Positions 44,839 to 55,521 of a stretch of DNA of 64,000 nucleotides are shown here, piece after piece. Position numbers and translations under genes: made by a program. The notes beneath the pieces are model-generated. The model did not search any database and had not been told where the DNA came from. It saw only the letters and a program-made list of their open reading frames with translations. The stretch covers positions 1,344,501 to 1,408,500 of the forward strand of contig NZ_CP025583.1 in assembly GCF_002865605.1 (NCBI RefSeq), given 5' to 3'. Within the stretch, counting starts at the first letter, position 1, and each line of letters begins with the position of its first letter. Source of the stretch: Paracoccus jeotgali (GTDB taxonomy: Bacteria > Pseudomonadota > Alphaproteobacteria > Rhodobacterales > Rhodobacteraceae).

Positions 44839-45566
44839 TCCAAGCCCTCCTGGATGGCTTCAAGCTCGGTCACATTGCCATCCGGCTGCCCGATCAGGGC
44901 CAGATCGCACAGGTTCAGGAACAGGCCGTTTTCGACCACACCCGGGATCTCGTTCAGCGCCTGCGACAGGGCGTGGGGGTCGGGGATCGCCTCCAGCGCG
45001 AGATCGAGGATATAGTTCCCCTCATCGGTCAGCAGCGGCTGGTCGTCATGCTTGCGCAGCAGGATCGGCCGTTCCGTCAGGTCGAGCCGCGCCAGCGCCC
45101 GGCAGATCAGCTCGCGCGTGGTCTGCCAGCCAAAGGCGATCACCTCGACCGGCAGGTGGAACGCGCCAAGCCGGTCCACGACCTTGGTCCCGTCAGCCAT
45201 CACCACCATGCGATCCGACGCGCAGGCGACGATCTTTTCGCGCAGCAGCGCCGCGCCGCCGCCCTTGATCAGGTTCAGATCCGGGTCCAGCTCGTCCGCG
45301 CCGTCCAGCGTCAGGTCCAGCCAGCCGATCTCGTCCAGCCCCTCGATTCTGATGCCCAGCCGGGTCGCCAGATCGGCGGTCGCCTGCGAGGTCGCGGCGC
45401 AGCGCAGTTGCAGCCCCTCGGCCTCGACCCGCTCGGCCAGGCGCCGGACCATGAAGGCGGCGGTCGAGCCGCTGCCCAACCCCAGCCGCATCCCGTCGCG
45501 CACCAGCGCGACAGCGGCGATGGCGGCGGCGTTCTTGGCCGTGTCGGCGGGCGAAAGCTGGGTCAT
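44835..45566 (-). CDS. rpiA: ribose-5-phosphate isomerase A
   Basis: A 243-residue RpiA with GLGSGSTAAFMV (phosphate-binding), DGADELDPDLNLIKGGG (catalytic Asp and neighbours) and LLREKIV. It interconverts ribose 5-phosphate and ribulose 5-phosphate in the pentose pathway. The next gene, gor, starts within its stop codon. It is divergent from ispDF. Confidence 0.95.
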   Translation of the reverse strand: MTQLSPADTAKNAAAIAAVALVRDGMRLGLGSGSTAAFMVRRLAERVEAEGLQLRCAATSQATADLATRLGIRIEGLDEIGWLDLTLDGADELDPDLNLIKGGGAALLREKIVACASDRMVVMADGTKVVDRLGAFHLPVEVIAFGWQTTRELICRALARLDLTERPILLRKHDDQPLLTDEGNYILDLALEAIPDPHALSQALNEIPGVVENGLFLNLCDLALIGQPDGNVTELEAIQEGLE

Positions 45567-45679
45567 GACGGGTTCCTTTGCGCTGACGCTGGCTTATTAG
45601 CCCGATGCGGCGGCAAGAGACAATGCACCCCGGTCCGGTTGCGATTGCGCGCGCCCGGCCTCTGGCCTAGACCCGCGCC

Positions 45680-46819
45680 ATGCAGGATCTGGACCAGTTC
45701 GCCGTCATCATCACCGCCGCCGGGCGCGGCACCCGTCTGGGGGGCGAGCCGAAGCAGTGGCGCGACCTGGGCGGCGACAGCGTGTTGGCGCGCAGCATCG
45801 CGGCATTTGACGGCTTTTCGCGCATCATCGTGGTGCTGCACCCGGACGACATCGCGCGCGGCGTGGCCGAGCTTTCGGGGCGGGTGACGCTGATCGCCGG
45901 GGGGGCCACGCGGTCCGACAGCGTGCGCGCGGGGCTGCTGGCGCTGTCGGGCAGCGGCGTGCGCCATGTGCTGATCCATGACGGGGCGCGACCATTGGTC
46001 TCGGCCGCGGTCATTGCGGGCGTGGTCTCGGCGCTGCAGGCGGGCGCGCAGGCCGCCGCCCCTGCCCTTGCCGTCACCGATGCGCTGTGGCGCGGCGAAG
46101 ATGCCCGCGTCACCGGCACCCAGGCGCGCGAGGGGCTGTTTCGCGCCCAGACCCCGCAGGGTTTCGCGCTGGACGCCATCCTCGCCGCCCATCGCGCCTT
46201 CCCCGAGGGCGCGGCCGATGACGTGGAACTCGCCTTGCGCGCCGGGATCGAGGTTGCGATCACCCCGGGCGACGAGGACAATCTGAAACTGACCTATGGG
46301 CCGGATTTCGACCGCGCCCGGCGTATTCTGGGGGATGCGATGGATATTCGCTTGGGAAACGGCTTTGACGTCCACGCCTTTGCCGAGGGCGACCATGTCG
46401 TGCTGTGCGGCGTCCGCCTGCCGCATGAGCGCGGGCTGGCCGGCCATTCCGACGCCGATGTCGGCATGCACGCCCTGACCGACGCCATCTATGGTGCGCT
46501 GGCCGAAGGCGATATCGGCCGCCATTTCCCGCCCTCGGACCCGCAATGGCGCGGCGCCGACAGCGCGGTGTTCCTGCGTCACGCCGTGGCGCTGGCGGGC
46601 GAGCGCGGCTTTCGGATCAACAATGCCGATGTCACGCTGATCTGCGAATTTCCCAAGATCGGCCCCCATGCCCGCGCCATGCAGGACCGGCTGGCCGAGA
46701 TCACCGGGACGGATGCCGACCGCATCTCGGTCAAGGCCACCACGTCCGAGCGGCTGGGCTTCACCGGCCGGGGCGAGGGGATCGCCTGCATCGCCACCGT
46801 CACCTTGCTGAAGGATTAA
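45680..46819 (+). CDS. ispDF: bifunctional IspD/IspF
   Basis: A 379-residue fusion. IspD (about 1-220): [15 protein letters not shown] and the HDGARPLV motif. IspF (about 222-379): [11 protein letters not shown] with metal-binding Asp and His, [11 protein letters not shown], and the C-terminal [17 protein letters not shown]. It catalyses two MEP-pathway steps for isoprenoid precursors. Such fusions are common in alphaproteobacteria. pgpA follows after 3 bp and cinA overlaps pgpA, so the three are one operon. Confidence 0.95.
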   Translation: MQDLDQFAVIITAAGRGTRLGGEPKQWRDLGGDSVLARSIAAFDGFSRIIVVLHPDDIARGVAELSGRVTLIAGGATRSDSVRAGLLALSGSGVRHVLIHDGARPLVSAAVIAGVVSALQAGAQAAAPALAVTDALWRGEDARVTGTQAREGLFRAQTPQGFALDAILAAHRAFPEGAADDVELALRAGIEVAITPGDEDNLKLTYGPDFDRARRILGDAMDIRLGNGFDVHAFAEGDHVVLCGVRLPHERGLAGHSDADVGMHALTDAIYGALAEGDIGRHFPPSDPQWRGADSAVFLRHAVALAGERGFRINNADVTLICEFPKIGPHARAMQDRLAEITGTDADRISVKATTSERLGFTGRGEGIACIATVTLLKD

Positions 46820-46822
46820 CCC

Positions 46823-47314
46823 ATGCTGCGACTGATCGTCACATGGTTCGGGGCCGGCGACATGCGGCCCGCGCCGGGGACATGGGCCTCGGCCGTGGCG
46901 GTGGCGCTGGGGGTCGTGATCCACTGGCTGGGGCATTTCCCGGCGCTGCTGGCGGCGACCATCGCCGTGACCCTCCTCGGCTTCTGGTCGGTTGCGCGGT
47001 TTACCCGCGGCATGGCCGACCCGGACCGCTCGGAAATCGTCATCGACGAAATCGCCGGGCAATGGCTGGCGCTGTGCTTTCCGTCCTTCGGCTTCTGGAA
47101 TGCGGGGCTGGAGGCCACGAACTTCCCCTGGCCCGGCTGGGTCGCAGCGCTGCTGTTCTTCCGCCTGTTCGACATCTGGAAGCCTTGGCTTGTCGGTCGC
47201 GCCGACCGTCGCGGCGATGCGGCGGGGGTGATGATCGACGATCTGTGGGCGGGGCTATTCGCGGGGATCGCGGTGGTGATCGGCGCGGGGCTGTATCACG
47301 GGGTGCTGCAGTGA
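46823..47314 (+). CDS. pgpA: phosphatidylglycerophosphatase A
   Basis: A 163-residue membrane protein of the PgpA family (GAGDMRPAPGTWASA, then EIVIDEIAGQW with the acidic pair, and FRLFDIWKPW). It dephosphorylates phosphatidylglycerol phosphate to phosphatidylglycerol. Three or four membrane segments are visible. It starts 3 bp past ispDF, and the following cinA start overlaps its stop (GTGA). Confidence 0.93.
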   Translation: MLRLIVTWFGAGDMRPAPGTWASAVAVALGVVIHWLGHFPALLAATIAVTLLGFWSVARFTRGMADPDRSEIVIDEIAGQWLALCFPSFGFWNAGLEATNFPWPGWVAALLFFRLFDIWKPWLVGRADRRGDAAGVMIDDLWAGLFAGIAVVIGAGLYHGVLQ

Positions 47315-47796
47315 GCCACGCCGATCGGGCCGCGCGGCTGCTGGATCTGGCGCGGTCGCAGGGCGCGACCATCGCCACGGCGGAAAGCTGCACCGGCGGG
47401 ATGCTCGCGGCGGCGCTGACCGATCTGGCGGGGTCGTCGGCGGTGTTCGACCGGGGCTTCGTGACCTATTCCAACGCCGCCAAGCAGCAGATGCTGGGCG
47501 TCAGCGCCGCCACTCTGGCCCGCTTCGGCGCGGTCAGTGAAGAGGTCGCGGCGGAAATGGCCAGCGGCGCGCGCGCGCAGTCGGGCGTCAACCTGGCCGT
47601 TTCGGTCACCGGCATCGCAGGGCCGGGCGGGTCCGAGCACAAGCCCGAGGGGCGGGTCTGCTTTGGCCTCGCCACCGCAGACGGCGTGCACACCGAAACC
47701 GTCGATTTCGGCGCCATTGGCCGCGCCCGCGTCCGCGAAGCGACCACCGCCCATGCGCTCGACCTGATGATCGGGGCGCTGGCGGGAACCGGCTAA
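47311..47796 (+). CDS. CinA-family protein (C-terminal amidohydrolase domain)
   Basis: A 161-residue stand-alone CinA C-terminal domain. TAESCTGGMLAAALTD has the catalytic Ser, and VTGIAGPGGSEHKPEG is the family mark. The domain deamidates nicotinamide mononucleotide (PncC activity). GTG 47311 overlaps the pgpA stop; the frame is open far upstream but overlaps pgpA. Its end overlaps the convergent glycosyltransferase by 4 bp. Confidence 0.9.
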   Translation: MSHADRAARLLDLARSQGATIATAESCTGGMLAAALTDLAGSSAVFDRGFVTYSNAAKQQMLGVSAATLARFGAVSEEVAAEMASGARAQSGVNLAVSVTGIAGPGGSEHKPEGRVCFGLATADGVHTETVDFGAIGRARVREATTAHALDLMIGALAGTG

Positions 47797-49031
47797 CCCG
47801 CCTGCCCGCCCGCCGGCCCGTGGCTTTCCACCCAGTCGATCAGCCGGGGCAGGCTATGCCCGTGCAGATCATATCCGTTCAGGATCGTCTGCCGCGCCGC
47901 CCGGCGCAGATCATCCGCGCGGTCGTCCTGCAGCGCCAGACCCCGGATCAGCGCCGAAGACAGCGCGCCGGTGTCGAAGAACGGCACCAAGCGGCCATTC
48001 TCGCCATCGCGGATCACCTCGCGCACCGGCTCGGTGTCCGAGGCGACGATATAGGCGCCGGCGGACATCGCCTCGGTCAGCGACCATGACAGCACGAAGG
48101 GATAGGTCAGATAGCAATGCACCCGCCCGACCTGGATTACGCGGCGATAATCGGCATAGCTGGTCCGGCCCAGAAAATGGAGGCGGGACAGATCCAGCTG
48201 CCCGTCAAGCTCGGCCAGCATCTTGGCCTTCCAGCTTTCGGCGTCGGGCGGCTTGCCGCCATAGCTGACGCCGTCGCCGCCGATGATCAGCACCTGCGCG
48301 TCGGGCCGCGCCGCCAGCACCGCCGGCAGCGCGCGCATGAAAACGTGAAAACCGCGATAGGGCTCCAGCGAGCGGGCGACATAGGTCAGCACCTCGTCCC
48401 CCGCCGACAGCACGCCGCCATTTGGCAGGGTGACGCGCGCCTGCGGGTTTGGGCGCATGATCCGGCTGTCGATGCCGTCATGGATGGTGGTGATCCGCGA
48501 TTGCAGTTCCGGCGGGAAGCTGGCGGCCTGATAGCGCGTGGGCGCCAGCGCCGCGTCGCAATCGAGGATTCCCAGCGCCAGATGCGCGTTTCGGGCCACC
48601 GTCGCAAAGCGCGACAGATCGGCGTCGCGCGTCATCTCGGGGTCGAAACCCACATCCTGCCCGCGCGGCCGATACAGAAGCTCGGCATAGATCAGCAGCC
48701 GGGCCTGCGGCCAGATCTCGCGCAGAAACAGCGTCTCGCCCCAGCCGGAATGGCCGAAGATCACATCGGGGGTGAAGCCATGCCGGTCACGCAAGGCGCG
48801 GGCGGCGCGGGCGGCCAGATAGCCGCGCTCGACATGTTCGGCATAGGGCCGCGCGAGGGGCTGGCTGCAGTTGACCTCGGCCGGGTCGGGATAGCGGACA
48901 AACTTGACCGGGCCGGGGCGGTCGTTCGATTGCGTCGTCAGCGCCAGCACCCGATGGCCGCGCCGCTGCAGCGCCGGCGCCAGATGGGTGAACTGCGCCG
49001 GATAGTTCTGGTGGACGAACAGGATGTTCAT
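47793..49031 (-). CDS. glycosyltransferase family 4-like
   Basis: A 412-residue GT-B fold protein. [18 protein letters not shown] begins the N-terminal domain, HSGWGETLFLREIWP follows, and the C-terminal nucleotide-sugar domain has FVLSWSLTEAMSAGAYIVASD (given in part) with the conserved acidic residues. It probably adds a sugar to a cell-envelope glycan; donor and acceptor are unknown. It overlaps the stop of the ABC ATPase gene upstream by 4 bp, so it may be last in that operon. Confidence 0.85.
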   Translation of the reverse strand: MNILFVHQNYPAQFTHLAPALQRRGHRVLALTTQSNDRPGPVKFVRYPDPAEVNCSQPLARPYAEHVERGYLAARAARALRDRHGFTPDVIFGHSGWGETLFLREIWPQARLLIYAELLYRPRGQDVGFDPEMTRDADLSRFATVARNAHLALGILDCDAALAPTRYQAASFPPELQSRITTIHDGIDSRIMRPNPQARVTLPNGGVLSAGDEVLTYVARSLEPYRGFHVFMRALPAVLAARPDAQVLIIGGDGVSYGGKPPDAESWKAKMLAELDGQLDLSRLHFLGRTSYADYRRVIQVGRVHCYLTYPFVLSWSLTEAMSAGAYIVASDTEPVREVIRDGENGRLVPFFDTGALSSALIRGLALQDDRADDLRRAARQTILNGYDLHGHSLPRLIDWVESHGPAGGQAG

Positions 49032-50647
49032 GGCACGGGCTGGCCGGCGCGATCCTGAAAGGCGGCCCGCATCAGCGCCGCGGTATAGTCGGTCGCGGGC
49101 GCGTCGAAGACCTGGGCCGTGCTGCCCTGTTCCACCACCTCGCCCGCGCGCATGACCATGATCTGATGGGCCATGGCGCGGATGACGCGCAGATCGTGGC
49201 TGATGAACAGGAAGGCGAGGCCATATCGTTCCTGCAGGCCGCGCAGCAGATCGACGATCTGGACCTGCACCGTCATGTCCAGCGCCGAGGTCGGCTCGTC
49301 CAGCACCACCACGCGCGGGCGCAGGATCATCGCCCGCGCAATGGCGATCCGCTGCCGCTGCCCGCCCGAGAACTCGTGCGGATAGCGGTGCATCATGGCG
49401 GGGTCGAGCCCGACCTCGGCCATGATCTCGGCCACCATCTCGCGCCGGTTGCGGCCCGGCTCGACGCCATGGACGCCCAGGCCCTCGGCGATGATCTGCT
49501 CGATCGTCATGCGCGGCGACAGGCTGCCGAAGGGGTCCTGAAACACGATCTGCATGTCGCGCCGCAGCCGCCGCAGCTGCCGCGCCTTCCAGCCGCCGAT
49601 GTCCTGACCCAGATAGAGGATCGGACCGTCGCTTTCGATCAGCCGCATGATCGCCAGCGCCAGCGTCGTCTTGCCGGACCCGGATTCGCCCACGATCCCC
49701 AGCGTCTCGCCCTGCCTGACCACGACGCTGGCGCCGTTCACGGCCTTGATATGGCCGACGACGCGGCGCAGAAAGCCGCGCTTGATCGGAAACCAGACCT
49801 TCAGATCGCGGGTCTCGACAAGAACCTCGGCCCCGTCCGGGACCGGGCGCGCCTGCCCCTTCGGCTCTGCCGCCAGCAGCTTGCGGGTATAGGGGTGCTG
49901 CGGGTCGGCGAAGAGCTGCTCGGCCGGGCCCTGCTCGACGATCTCGCCGTCCTTCATCACGCAGACCCAGTCCGCGATCCGCCGCACCAGCCCCAGATCA
50001 TGGCTGATGAACAGCATCGACAGCCCCTCATCGCGCTTCAGCTCGGCCAGCAGGTCCATGATCTGCGCCTGGATGGTGACGTCGAGCGCGGTGGTCGGCT
50101 CGTCCGCGATCAGCAGTTCCGGACCATTGGCCAGCGCCATCGCGATCATCACCCGCTGCCGCTGCCCGCCCGAGAGCTGGTGCGGATAGTCCTGCAGGCG
50201 GCTTTCCGGCTCGCGGATGCCGACGCGGGTCAGCAGCTCGATAATCCGCGCGCGGGCCGCCGCCCCGCGCAGACCCTGATGCAGCGCGAGGCTTTCCGAC
50301 AGCTGCCGTTCCAGCGTGTGCAGCGGGTTCAGCGAGGTCATCGGCTCTTGAAAGATGAAGCTGATGTCATTGCCGCGGACCTGACGCAGCCTCGCCTCGG
50401 ACGCGCCCAGCATCTGCTGGCCGCGCCATGTCACGCTGCCAGACAGCTCGGCCGAATCGCCCAGAAGCTGCACCGTCGACAGCGCCGTGACCGATTTCCC
50501 CGACCCCGATTCGCCCACCAGCGCGACGGTCTGGCCGCGCGGGACCGAAAAGCTGACGCCGCGCACGGCCTCGATCCGGCGTCCGTCCTGATGAAAGCCG
50601 ATCCTCAGGTCGCGGACGTCCAGCAGCGGCGCATCGTCTTCGGTCAT
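49028..50647 (-). CDS. yejF: peptide ABC transporter, double ATPase (YejF-like)
   Basis: A 539-residue protein with two ABC ATPase modules. First: [17 protein letters not shown] and LLIADEP. Second: [23 protein letters not shown] and VVLDEP. Each is followed by the oligopeptide-transporter C-terminal extension. ATG 50647 overlaps the stop of the permease upstream by 4 bp. It powers a peptide or microcin-type importer. Translation could start elsewhere in a long open frame, but only this start fits the domains. Confidence 0.92.
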   Translation of the reverse strand: MTEDDAPLLDVRDLRIGFHQDGRRIEAVRGVSFSVPRGQTVALVGESGSGKSVTALSTVQLLGDSAELSGSVTWRGQQMLGASEARLRQVRGNDISFIFQEPMTSLNPLHTLERQLSESLALHQGLRGAAARARIIELLTRVGIREPESRLQDYPHQLSGGQRQRVMIAMALANGPELLIADEPTTALDVTIQAQIMDLLAELKRDEGLSMLFISHDLGLVRRIADWVCVMKDGEIVEQGPAEQLFADPQHPYTRKLLAAEPKGQARPVPDGAEVLVETRDLKVWFPIKRGFLRRVVGHIKAVNGASVVVRQGETLGIVGESGSGKTTLALAIMRLIESDGPILYLGQDIGGWKARQLRRLRRDMQIVFQDPFGSLSPRMTIEQIIAEGLGVHGVEPGRNRREMVAEIMAEVGLDPAMMHRYPHEFSGGQRQRIAIARAMILRPRVVVLDEPTSALDMTVQVQIVDLLRGLQERYGLAFLFISHDLRVIRAMAHQIMVMRAGEVVEQGSTAQVFDAPATDYTAALMRAAFQDRAGQPVP

Positions 50648-51747
50648 TTGAACGTCTTTCGCGGATCGAAGGCGTCGCGCACGCCTTCGAAGATGAAGAC
50701 CAGCAGCGACAGCATGATGGCGAAGGTGAAAAAGGCGGTGAAGGCCAGCCACGGCGCGCGCAGATGCTGCTTGCCCTGCAAGGCCAACTCCCCCAGCGAG
50801 GGCGCCGAGGCCGGCAGGCCGTAACCCAGATAATCCAGCGCCGCGAGGCCCGAGATGGTGCCGGTGACGATAAAGGGCAGCATGGTCAGCGTGGCGACCA
50901 TCGCGTTGGGCAGGATGTGGCGGAACATGATGACCCGGTCGCTGACCCCCAGGGCGCGGGCGGCGCGGACATATTCGAAATTGCGGGCGCGCAGGAACTC
51001 GGCCCGGACCACGCCGACCAGCGCCGGCCAGCCGAACAGGATGGTGATGAAGACCAGCAGCCAGAAGCTGCGGCCAAGGATCGCGAACAGGATGATGATG
51101 ACGTAAAGCGAGGGCGTGTTCTGCCAGATCTCCATGATCCGCTGCAGCACGATGTCGGTGCGGCCGCCGAAATAGCCCTGAATCGCGCCCATCGCGATGC
51201 CGATGGTCGAGGCGATGACGGTGACGATCAGCGTGAACATGATCGAGGTGCGGAACCCGTAGATGACGCGCGCCGCCACGTCGCGGGCGGTGTTGTCGGT
51301 GCCCAGCCAATGCGTCGCGTCGGGCGCGCTTGGCGCCTGCCCGACATTGTTGATGGTGCGGTAGCTGAACGGGATCGGCGGCCAGATCATCCACCCCTGC
51401 TCGGCCTTGGGCACGTCCGAGGTGCCGGCGCGGATCGCGTCGATCATGCCTTCGGGGTCGTCCCAGCAATCCTCGCGCCCGCCCGACAGGATCAGGCATT
51501 GCACCGCCGGGTCGGTATAGATCGCCTCGGTCTGGAAATCGCCGCCAAAGGCGGTCTCGGGGTAGAAGCGATAGACCGGCAGGTGGATCTCGCCGCGATA
51601 GCTGACAAGGATAGGCTTGTCATTCGCCACCAGTTCCGCGCAGGCCGCGACCACGAACATGACCGAGAACAGGATCAGCGACCAGAAGGCCCGCCGGTTG
51701 CGACGAAAGCTGCGCCAGCGGCGGCGGTTCAGTTCGGACATGGCCAT
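50644..51747 (-). CDS. yejE: peptide ABC transporter permease (YejE-like)
   Basis: A 367-residue permease. One membrane segment near the start (FWSLILFSVMFVVAACAEL) is followed by a long periplasmic loop with WMIWPPIPFSY, as in YejE, and then five segments with the coupling motif YVRAARALGVSDRVIMFRHI (given in part). It forms the channel with YejB. Stop and start codons overlap those of the neighbours on both sides. Confidence 0.93.
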   Translation of the reverse strand: MAMSELNRRRWRSFRRNRRAFWSLILFSVMFVVAACAELVANDKPILVSYRGEIHLPVYRFYPETAFGGDFQTEAIYTDPAVQCLILSGGREDCWDDPEGMIDAIRAGTSDVPKAEQGWMIWPPIPFSYRTINNVGQAPSAPDATHWLGTDNTARDVAARVIYGFRTSIMFTLIVTVIASTIGIAMGAIQGYFGGRTDIVLQRIMEIWQNTPSLYVIIILFAILGRSFWLLVFITILFGWPALVGVVRAEFLRARNFEYVRAARALGVSDRVIMFRHILPNAMVATLTMLPFIVTGTISGLAALDYLGYGLPASAPSLGELALQGKQHLRAPWLAFTAFFTFAIMLSLLVFIFEGVRDAFDPRKTFK

Positions 51748-52817
51748 CAGCCCGACCTCTTTTCGAAATCAATGCGGGGATCGACCAGCACATACATCAG
51801 GTCGGACAGGATGCCGACCAGCAGCCCGATCAGGCCAAAGACATAAAGCGTGCCGAAGATCACCGGATAGTTGCGCTTGACGGCGGCCTCGAACCCCAGC
51901 CGGCCCAGACCGTCCAGCGAAAAGATCGTCTCAATCAGGATCGACGATCCGAACAGCATCCCGATGAACATGGCTGGAAAGCCCGCGATCACGATCAGCA
52001 TGGCGTTGCGGAAGACATGTCCGTACAGCACCCGGTTCTCGGCCAGACCCTTGGCGCGGGCGGTCATCACATATTGCTTGTTGATCTCGTCCAGAAAGCT
52101 GTTCTTGGTCAGCAGGGTCAGCGTCGCAAAGCCGGAAATCGAGGTCGCCAGCACCGGCAGCGTGATGTGCCACAGGTAGTCCTTGATCTTGCCAAATGTC
52201 GACAGCGTGTCGAAATCGCTGCTGACCAGCCCGCGCAGCGGAAAGATCCGCCAATAGGTGCCGCCCGCGAACAGGACCAGCAGGATCACGGCAAACAGGA
52301 ACGCCGGGATCGCATAGGCGATGATGATCGCGGTCGAGGTCCAGGTGTCATAGGGCGTGCCGTCGCGCACCGCCTTCTTGATGCCCAAGGGGATCGAGAT
52401 GACATAGGCCAGCAGCGTCGACCACAGCCCCAGCGTGATCGAGACCGGCAGCTTGTCGATTATCAGATCGACCACGCTCTCGGAATGAAACCAGCTTTCG
52501 CCGAAGTCAAAGCGCAGGTAATTGCCCATCATCGTCAGGAAGCGTTCCAGCGGCGGGCGGTCAAAGCCGAACTCTTTTTCCAGCTCGGCGATGAATTCCG
52601 GCGGCAGGCCCTGCGCGCCGGCATACTCGACCCCGCCCCCGCCCGCGTCCGAGCCGCCGGCGATGTTGGCGAAGACATCGCCCTCGCCCCGGACCTGCGC
52701 GATCACCTGCTCGATCGGGCCGCCGGGGACGAACTGGGTCAGCGTGAAATTGACGATCATGATCCCGAGCAAGGTCGGGATGATCAGCAGCAAACGCCGC
52801 AGAAGATAAGCTGCCAT
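51747..52817 (-). CDS. yejB: peptide ABC transporter permease (YejB-like)
   Basis: A 356-residue permease. The start [19 protein letters not shown] and [11 protein letters not shown] are typical of DppB/YejB. The long insert before the second segment ([18 protein letters not shown]) also matches YejB. EAA-like motif: [19 protein letters not shown]. It is translationally coupled to yejE. Confidence 0.93.
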   Translation of the reverse strand: MAAYLLRRLLLIIPTLLGIMIVNFTLTQFVPGGPIEQVIAQVRGEGDVFANIAGGSDAGGGGVEYAGAQGLPPEFIAELEKEFGFDRPPLERFLTMMGNYLRFDFGESWFHSESVVDLIIDKLPVSITLGLWSTLLAYVISIPLGIKKAVRDGTPYDTWTSTAIIIAYAIPAFLFAVILLVLFAGGTYWRIFPLRGLVSSDFDTLSTFGKIKDYLWHITLPVLATSISGFATLTLLTKNSFLDEINKQYVMTARAKGLAENRVLYGHVFRNAMLIVIAGFPAMFIGMLFGSSILIETIFSLDGLGRLGFEAAVKRNYPVIFGTLYVFGLIGLLVGILSDLMYVLVDPRIDFEKRSG

Positions 52818-52867
52818 GAACTGCCCTTGCCTGTCGCTGTCCTCTGGCGTCCGGTTTGCGACGCGCC

Positions 52868-54712
52868 TTAGCGCAGCGCCCCGGCCGCTTTCAGCTTTTC
52901 GGCCTTTTCTGCGTTATACCACCAGAAATCAAGCTCACCCAGCATCAGCGGCGGCAATTCGGCGGGATGTTCGTATTGCTCGTAATAGGCGACGGTGTGG
53001 CTGGGCTTGTACCAGTTGGGCACCCAGATCCGCAGCGCGCGCAGCGCCCGGTCCAGCGCATGGACGGCGACGGTCATCTCTTCCTGCGTCTGAGCGGCGA
53101 CTGCGTGCCCGATCAGCGTGTCGATGGCCGGGTTGGCGAGACCGGCGGGGTTAAAGACGTCATCGGCGCCTTGCGAGCCGAAATTCTGATACAGCCCGTC
53201 GCCCGCGATCATGTCGGTCAGCGAATGGCCGACCATCAGATCATATTCGAAACGGTAACGCCGCGTCTCGTATTCCGCGTCATCGACCCGCGCCATGCGG
53301 GCATCGATCCCCAACGCCCGCAGATTCTCGACATAAGGATTGATGATGCGGTCGAAGGCTTGGGAATCGTTCATGAATTCGACCTGCAGGGTCTGCCCCT
53401 GCGCGTTCCGGCGCACGCCGTCCTTGCCGACCTGCCAGCCGGCCTCGTTCAGCAGATCGGCGGCCTTGCGCAGCGCCCCCCGGTCAAGCTGGCGCGGCCC
53501 GCCATGGGGCGGCACAAAGGCGGGCTCGGTCAGGATGCCATTGGGCAGATCGGCGGCGACGGGGGTCAGCAGCGCCAGCTCTGCCTCGCTTGGCGGGCCA
53601 TTTGCGCGCAGCGGGCTGTTGTCCCAGAAGGATTCGATGCGGGTATAGAGGTCATAGAACAGCGCCGTGTTGGCCCAGTCGAAATTGAACATCAGCCCGA
53701 TCGCCTCGCGGACGCGGATGTCCTGAAACTTCTCGCGCCGCAGGTTGAAGAAGAAGCCTTGCGCGGGCGCCTTGGTGCCGTTGGGCAGCTCGGTCTTGAT
53801 GACATGGCCACGCTCGACACCGGGGAAATCATAGCCGGTCGCCCATGAAATGGACGAGTTTTCGTTGCGGAAGGTGTATTCGCCGGCCTTGAACGCCTCG
53901 AACGCGGCATCGGAATCAGCGAAATACTCGATTCGGATGCGGTCGAAATTGTGCCGCCCGCGCTTCAGCGGCAGATCGCGGGCCCAATAGTCCGGGTTGC
54001 GCCGCCAGACCACGGTGCGGCCCATATCGGCGCTGTCGAACATATAGGGGCCCGAGCCGACAAAGGGCGTGCTGCTGGCCGCCTCCAGATCGCGGTCATT
54101 GTCGCGGAAATCGGCCTGCGAAAACACCGGCAGCCCGCCCGCCGCCTGGATCACGTCGCGGCGCGGATAGCCGGGCACGAAATCAAAGCGGATGCGCCGG
54201 TCGTCCAGCACCGTGGCCCCGGCAATCGACTGCGCGATGACGGCACGAAACGAGTTCAGCCCCTTGTCGCGCAGCACCTCATAGGTGAACAGCACGTCCT
54301 GCGCAGTCACCGGGCTGCCGTCCGAAAACTTTGCCTCTGGGCGCAGAGTAAAGATCACCCAGTCGCGGCTTTCGGGGTATTCTATGGTCTCGCACAGCAG
54401 GCAATAGGCGGCGCCGATCTCGTCCGCCGTGCCCTCCATCAGGGATTCGTGCATCACCGTGGACAGCGCCGCACCGCGGCCGCGGACGGTATAGGGGTTG
54501 AAGCTGTCAAAGCCCCCGGTCAGCGCCATCGAAAACTCGCCCCCCTTGGGCGCGTCCGGGTTGACATAGCGCAGATGCTCGAACCCCTCCGGCAGCTCGG
54601 GCGGACCAAAAACGCCGATGCCGCTGGCGATGGTGGTCGGCGCCTCTTGCGCGGCAAGCGGCAGGGTCAGGATCGGCAGGATCAGGGCGGCAAGGCGGGC
54701 GATCTGGCGCAT
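52868..54712 (-). CDS. yejA: peptide ABC transporter, periplasmic binding protein (YejA-like)
   Basis: A 614-residue secreted binding protein (SBP family 5). The signal peptide ends at about LPLAAQ, then [19 protein letters not shown] and [12 protein letters not shown] are characteristic of YejA. It captures peptides and hands them to YejB/E. It is first of the operon yejA-yejB-yejE-yejF, with 50 bp to yejB. No promoter is evident. Confidence 0.93.
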   Translation of the reverse strand: MRQIARLAALILPILTLPLAAQEAPTTIASGIGVFGPPELPEGFEHLRYVNPDAPKGGEFSMALTGGFDSFNPYTVRGRGAALSTVMHESLMEGTADEIGAAYCLLCETIEYPESRDWVIFTLRPEAKFSDGSPVTAQDVLFTYEVLRDKGLNSFRAVIAQSIAGATVLDDRRIRFDFVPGYPRRDVIQAAGGLPVFSQADFRDNDRDLEAASSTPFVGSGPYMFDSADMGRTVVWRRNPDYWARDLPLKRGRHNFDRIRIEYFADSDAAFEAFKAGEYTFRNENSSISWATGYDFPGVERGHVIKTELPNGTKAPAQGFFFNLRREKFQDIRVREAIGLMFNFDWANTALFYDLYTRIESFWDNSPLRANGPPSEAELALLTPVAADLPNGILTEPAFVPPHGGPRQLDRGALRKAADLLNEAGWQVGKDGVRRNAQGQTLQVEFMNDSQAFDRIINPYVENLRALGIDARMARVDDAEYETRRYRFEYDLMVGHSLTDMIAGDGLYQNFGSQGADDVFNPAGLANPAIDTLIGHAVAAQTQEEMTVAVHALDRALRALRIWVPNWYKPSHTVAYYEQYEHPAELPPLMLGELDFWWYNAEKAEKLKAAGALR

Positions 54713-54815
54713 GTCGGTCCTTTGCTAGTGCTTTGCCCGACAGGCTAGGGGCCGCCCGCCCCCGGATCAATCCGCGATTTCGTGAACGACCGGGCGGGCC
54801 GGTCGACGCCACGCA

Positions 54816-54840
54816 AAACGCCCGGCGGTGAGGCCGGGCG
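54816..54840 (-). terminator. terminator of the cytochrome c gene
   Basis: CGCCCGGC (54819..54826) and GCCGGGCG (54833..54840) form a perfect 8-bp stem with a 6-nt loop. On the minus strand TTTT follows. It ends the cytochrome gene before yejA. Confidence 0.75.
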
Positions 54841-54864
54841 TTGGATGGTGACGAAAAGCGGCTG

Positions 54865-55401
54865 TTACTCGCTGGCCGCCAGATAGGCGATCACGTCGGC
54901 CCGGTCCTCGGGCTTGGGCAGACCGGCAAAGCTCATCTTGGTGCCGGGCACTTCGGCCTTGGGGTTCAGCAGATAGGCCTGCAGCGCTTCCGGCGTCCAT
55001 TCCGGGTCTTCGGTGGCATGTTCGACCATCGCATCGGAATAGTTGAAGCCCGCGACGGACGCCACCGCCCGACCCACGACGCCGTTCAGATGCGGCCCGG
55101 TGCCGTCGGTGCCGTCCAGCTTGTGGCAGGCCTTGCACTTGCCGAACACCTTCTCGCCCTTGGTCGCGTCAGCCGATTCCATCAGGACGGCGAAATCAAG
55201 CTCTTCCTCGGGTTCTTCCTCGGCACCGCCATCGGCATCCTCGACCTCGATCGAATAGGCCTGCGCCACCTCGCCATCCTCGGCGTGACCCGAGGGGCCG
55301 ATGTGGAACAGGGCGCCGCCCGCCCAGAACAGCAGCAGCAACGCCAGAAGCGAGCCGATCAGCGCGCCCGCCGCCTTCGTGATGGTCATGGTGTTGAACA
55401 T
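54865..55401 (-). CDS. membrane-anchored cytochrome c (c552/CycM-like)
   Basis: A 178-residue protein. A membrane anchor at residues 11-35 is followed by an acidic linker ([15 protein letters not shown]), then a class I cytochrome c with CKACH (heme Cys89, Cys92, His93) and distal Met in GTKMSFAG. This layout is that of cytochrome c552 of Paracoccus, which carries electrons from the bc1 complex to the aa3 oxidase. The start is close to the divergent pheA. Confidence 0.92.
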   Translation of the reverse strand: MFNTMTITKAAGALIGSLLALLLLFWAGGALFHIGPSGHAEDGEVAQAYSIEVEDADGGAEEEPEEELDFAVLMESADATKGEKVFGKCKACHKLDGTDGTGPHLNGVVGRAVASVAGFNYSDAMVEHATEDPEWTPEALQAYLLNPKAEVPGTKMSFAGLPKPEDRADVIAYLAASE

Positions 55402-55521
55402 GTGCCGTCCCCGCTAGGTAGTGTTCAAAATCTGGGCGTATCTATCCGCTTTCGCTCCACCGGTTCAAGGTATAGTTGACGCCCCAGATGTCAAAGCGCC
55501 CATCGACGAGGTGAGAGGACC

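Noticed and set aside
49028..51499. Long 823-codon reading of the YejF frame
   Set aside because: The part before codon 285 overlaps yejE in another frame and has chance composition; ATG 50647 gives a normal 539-residue YejF.
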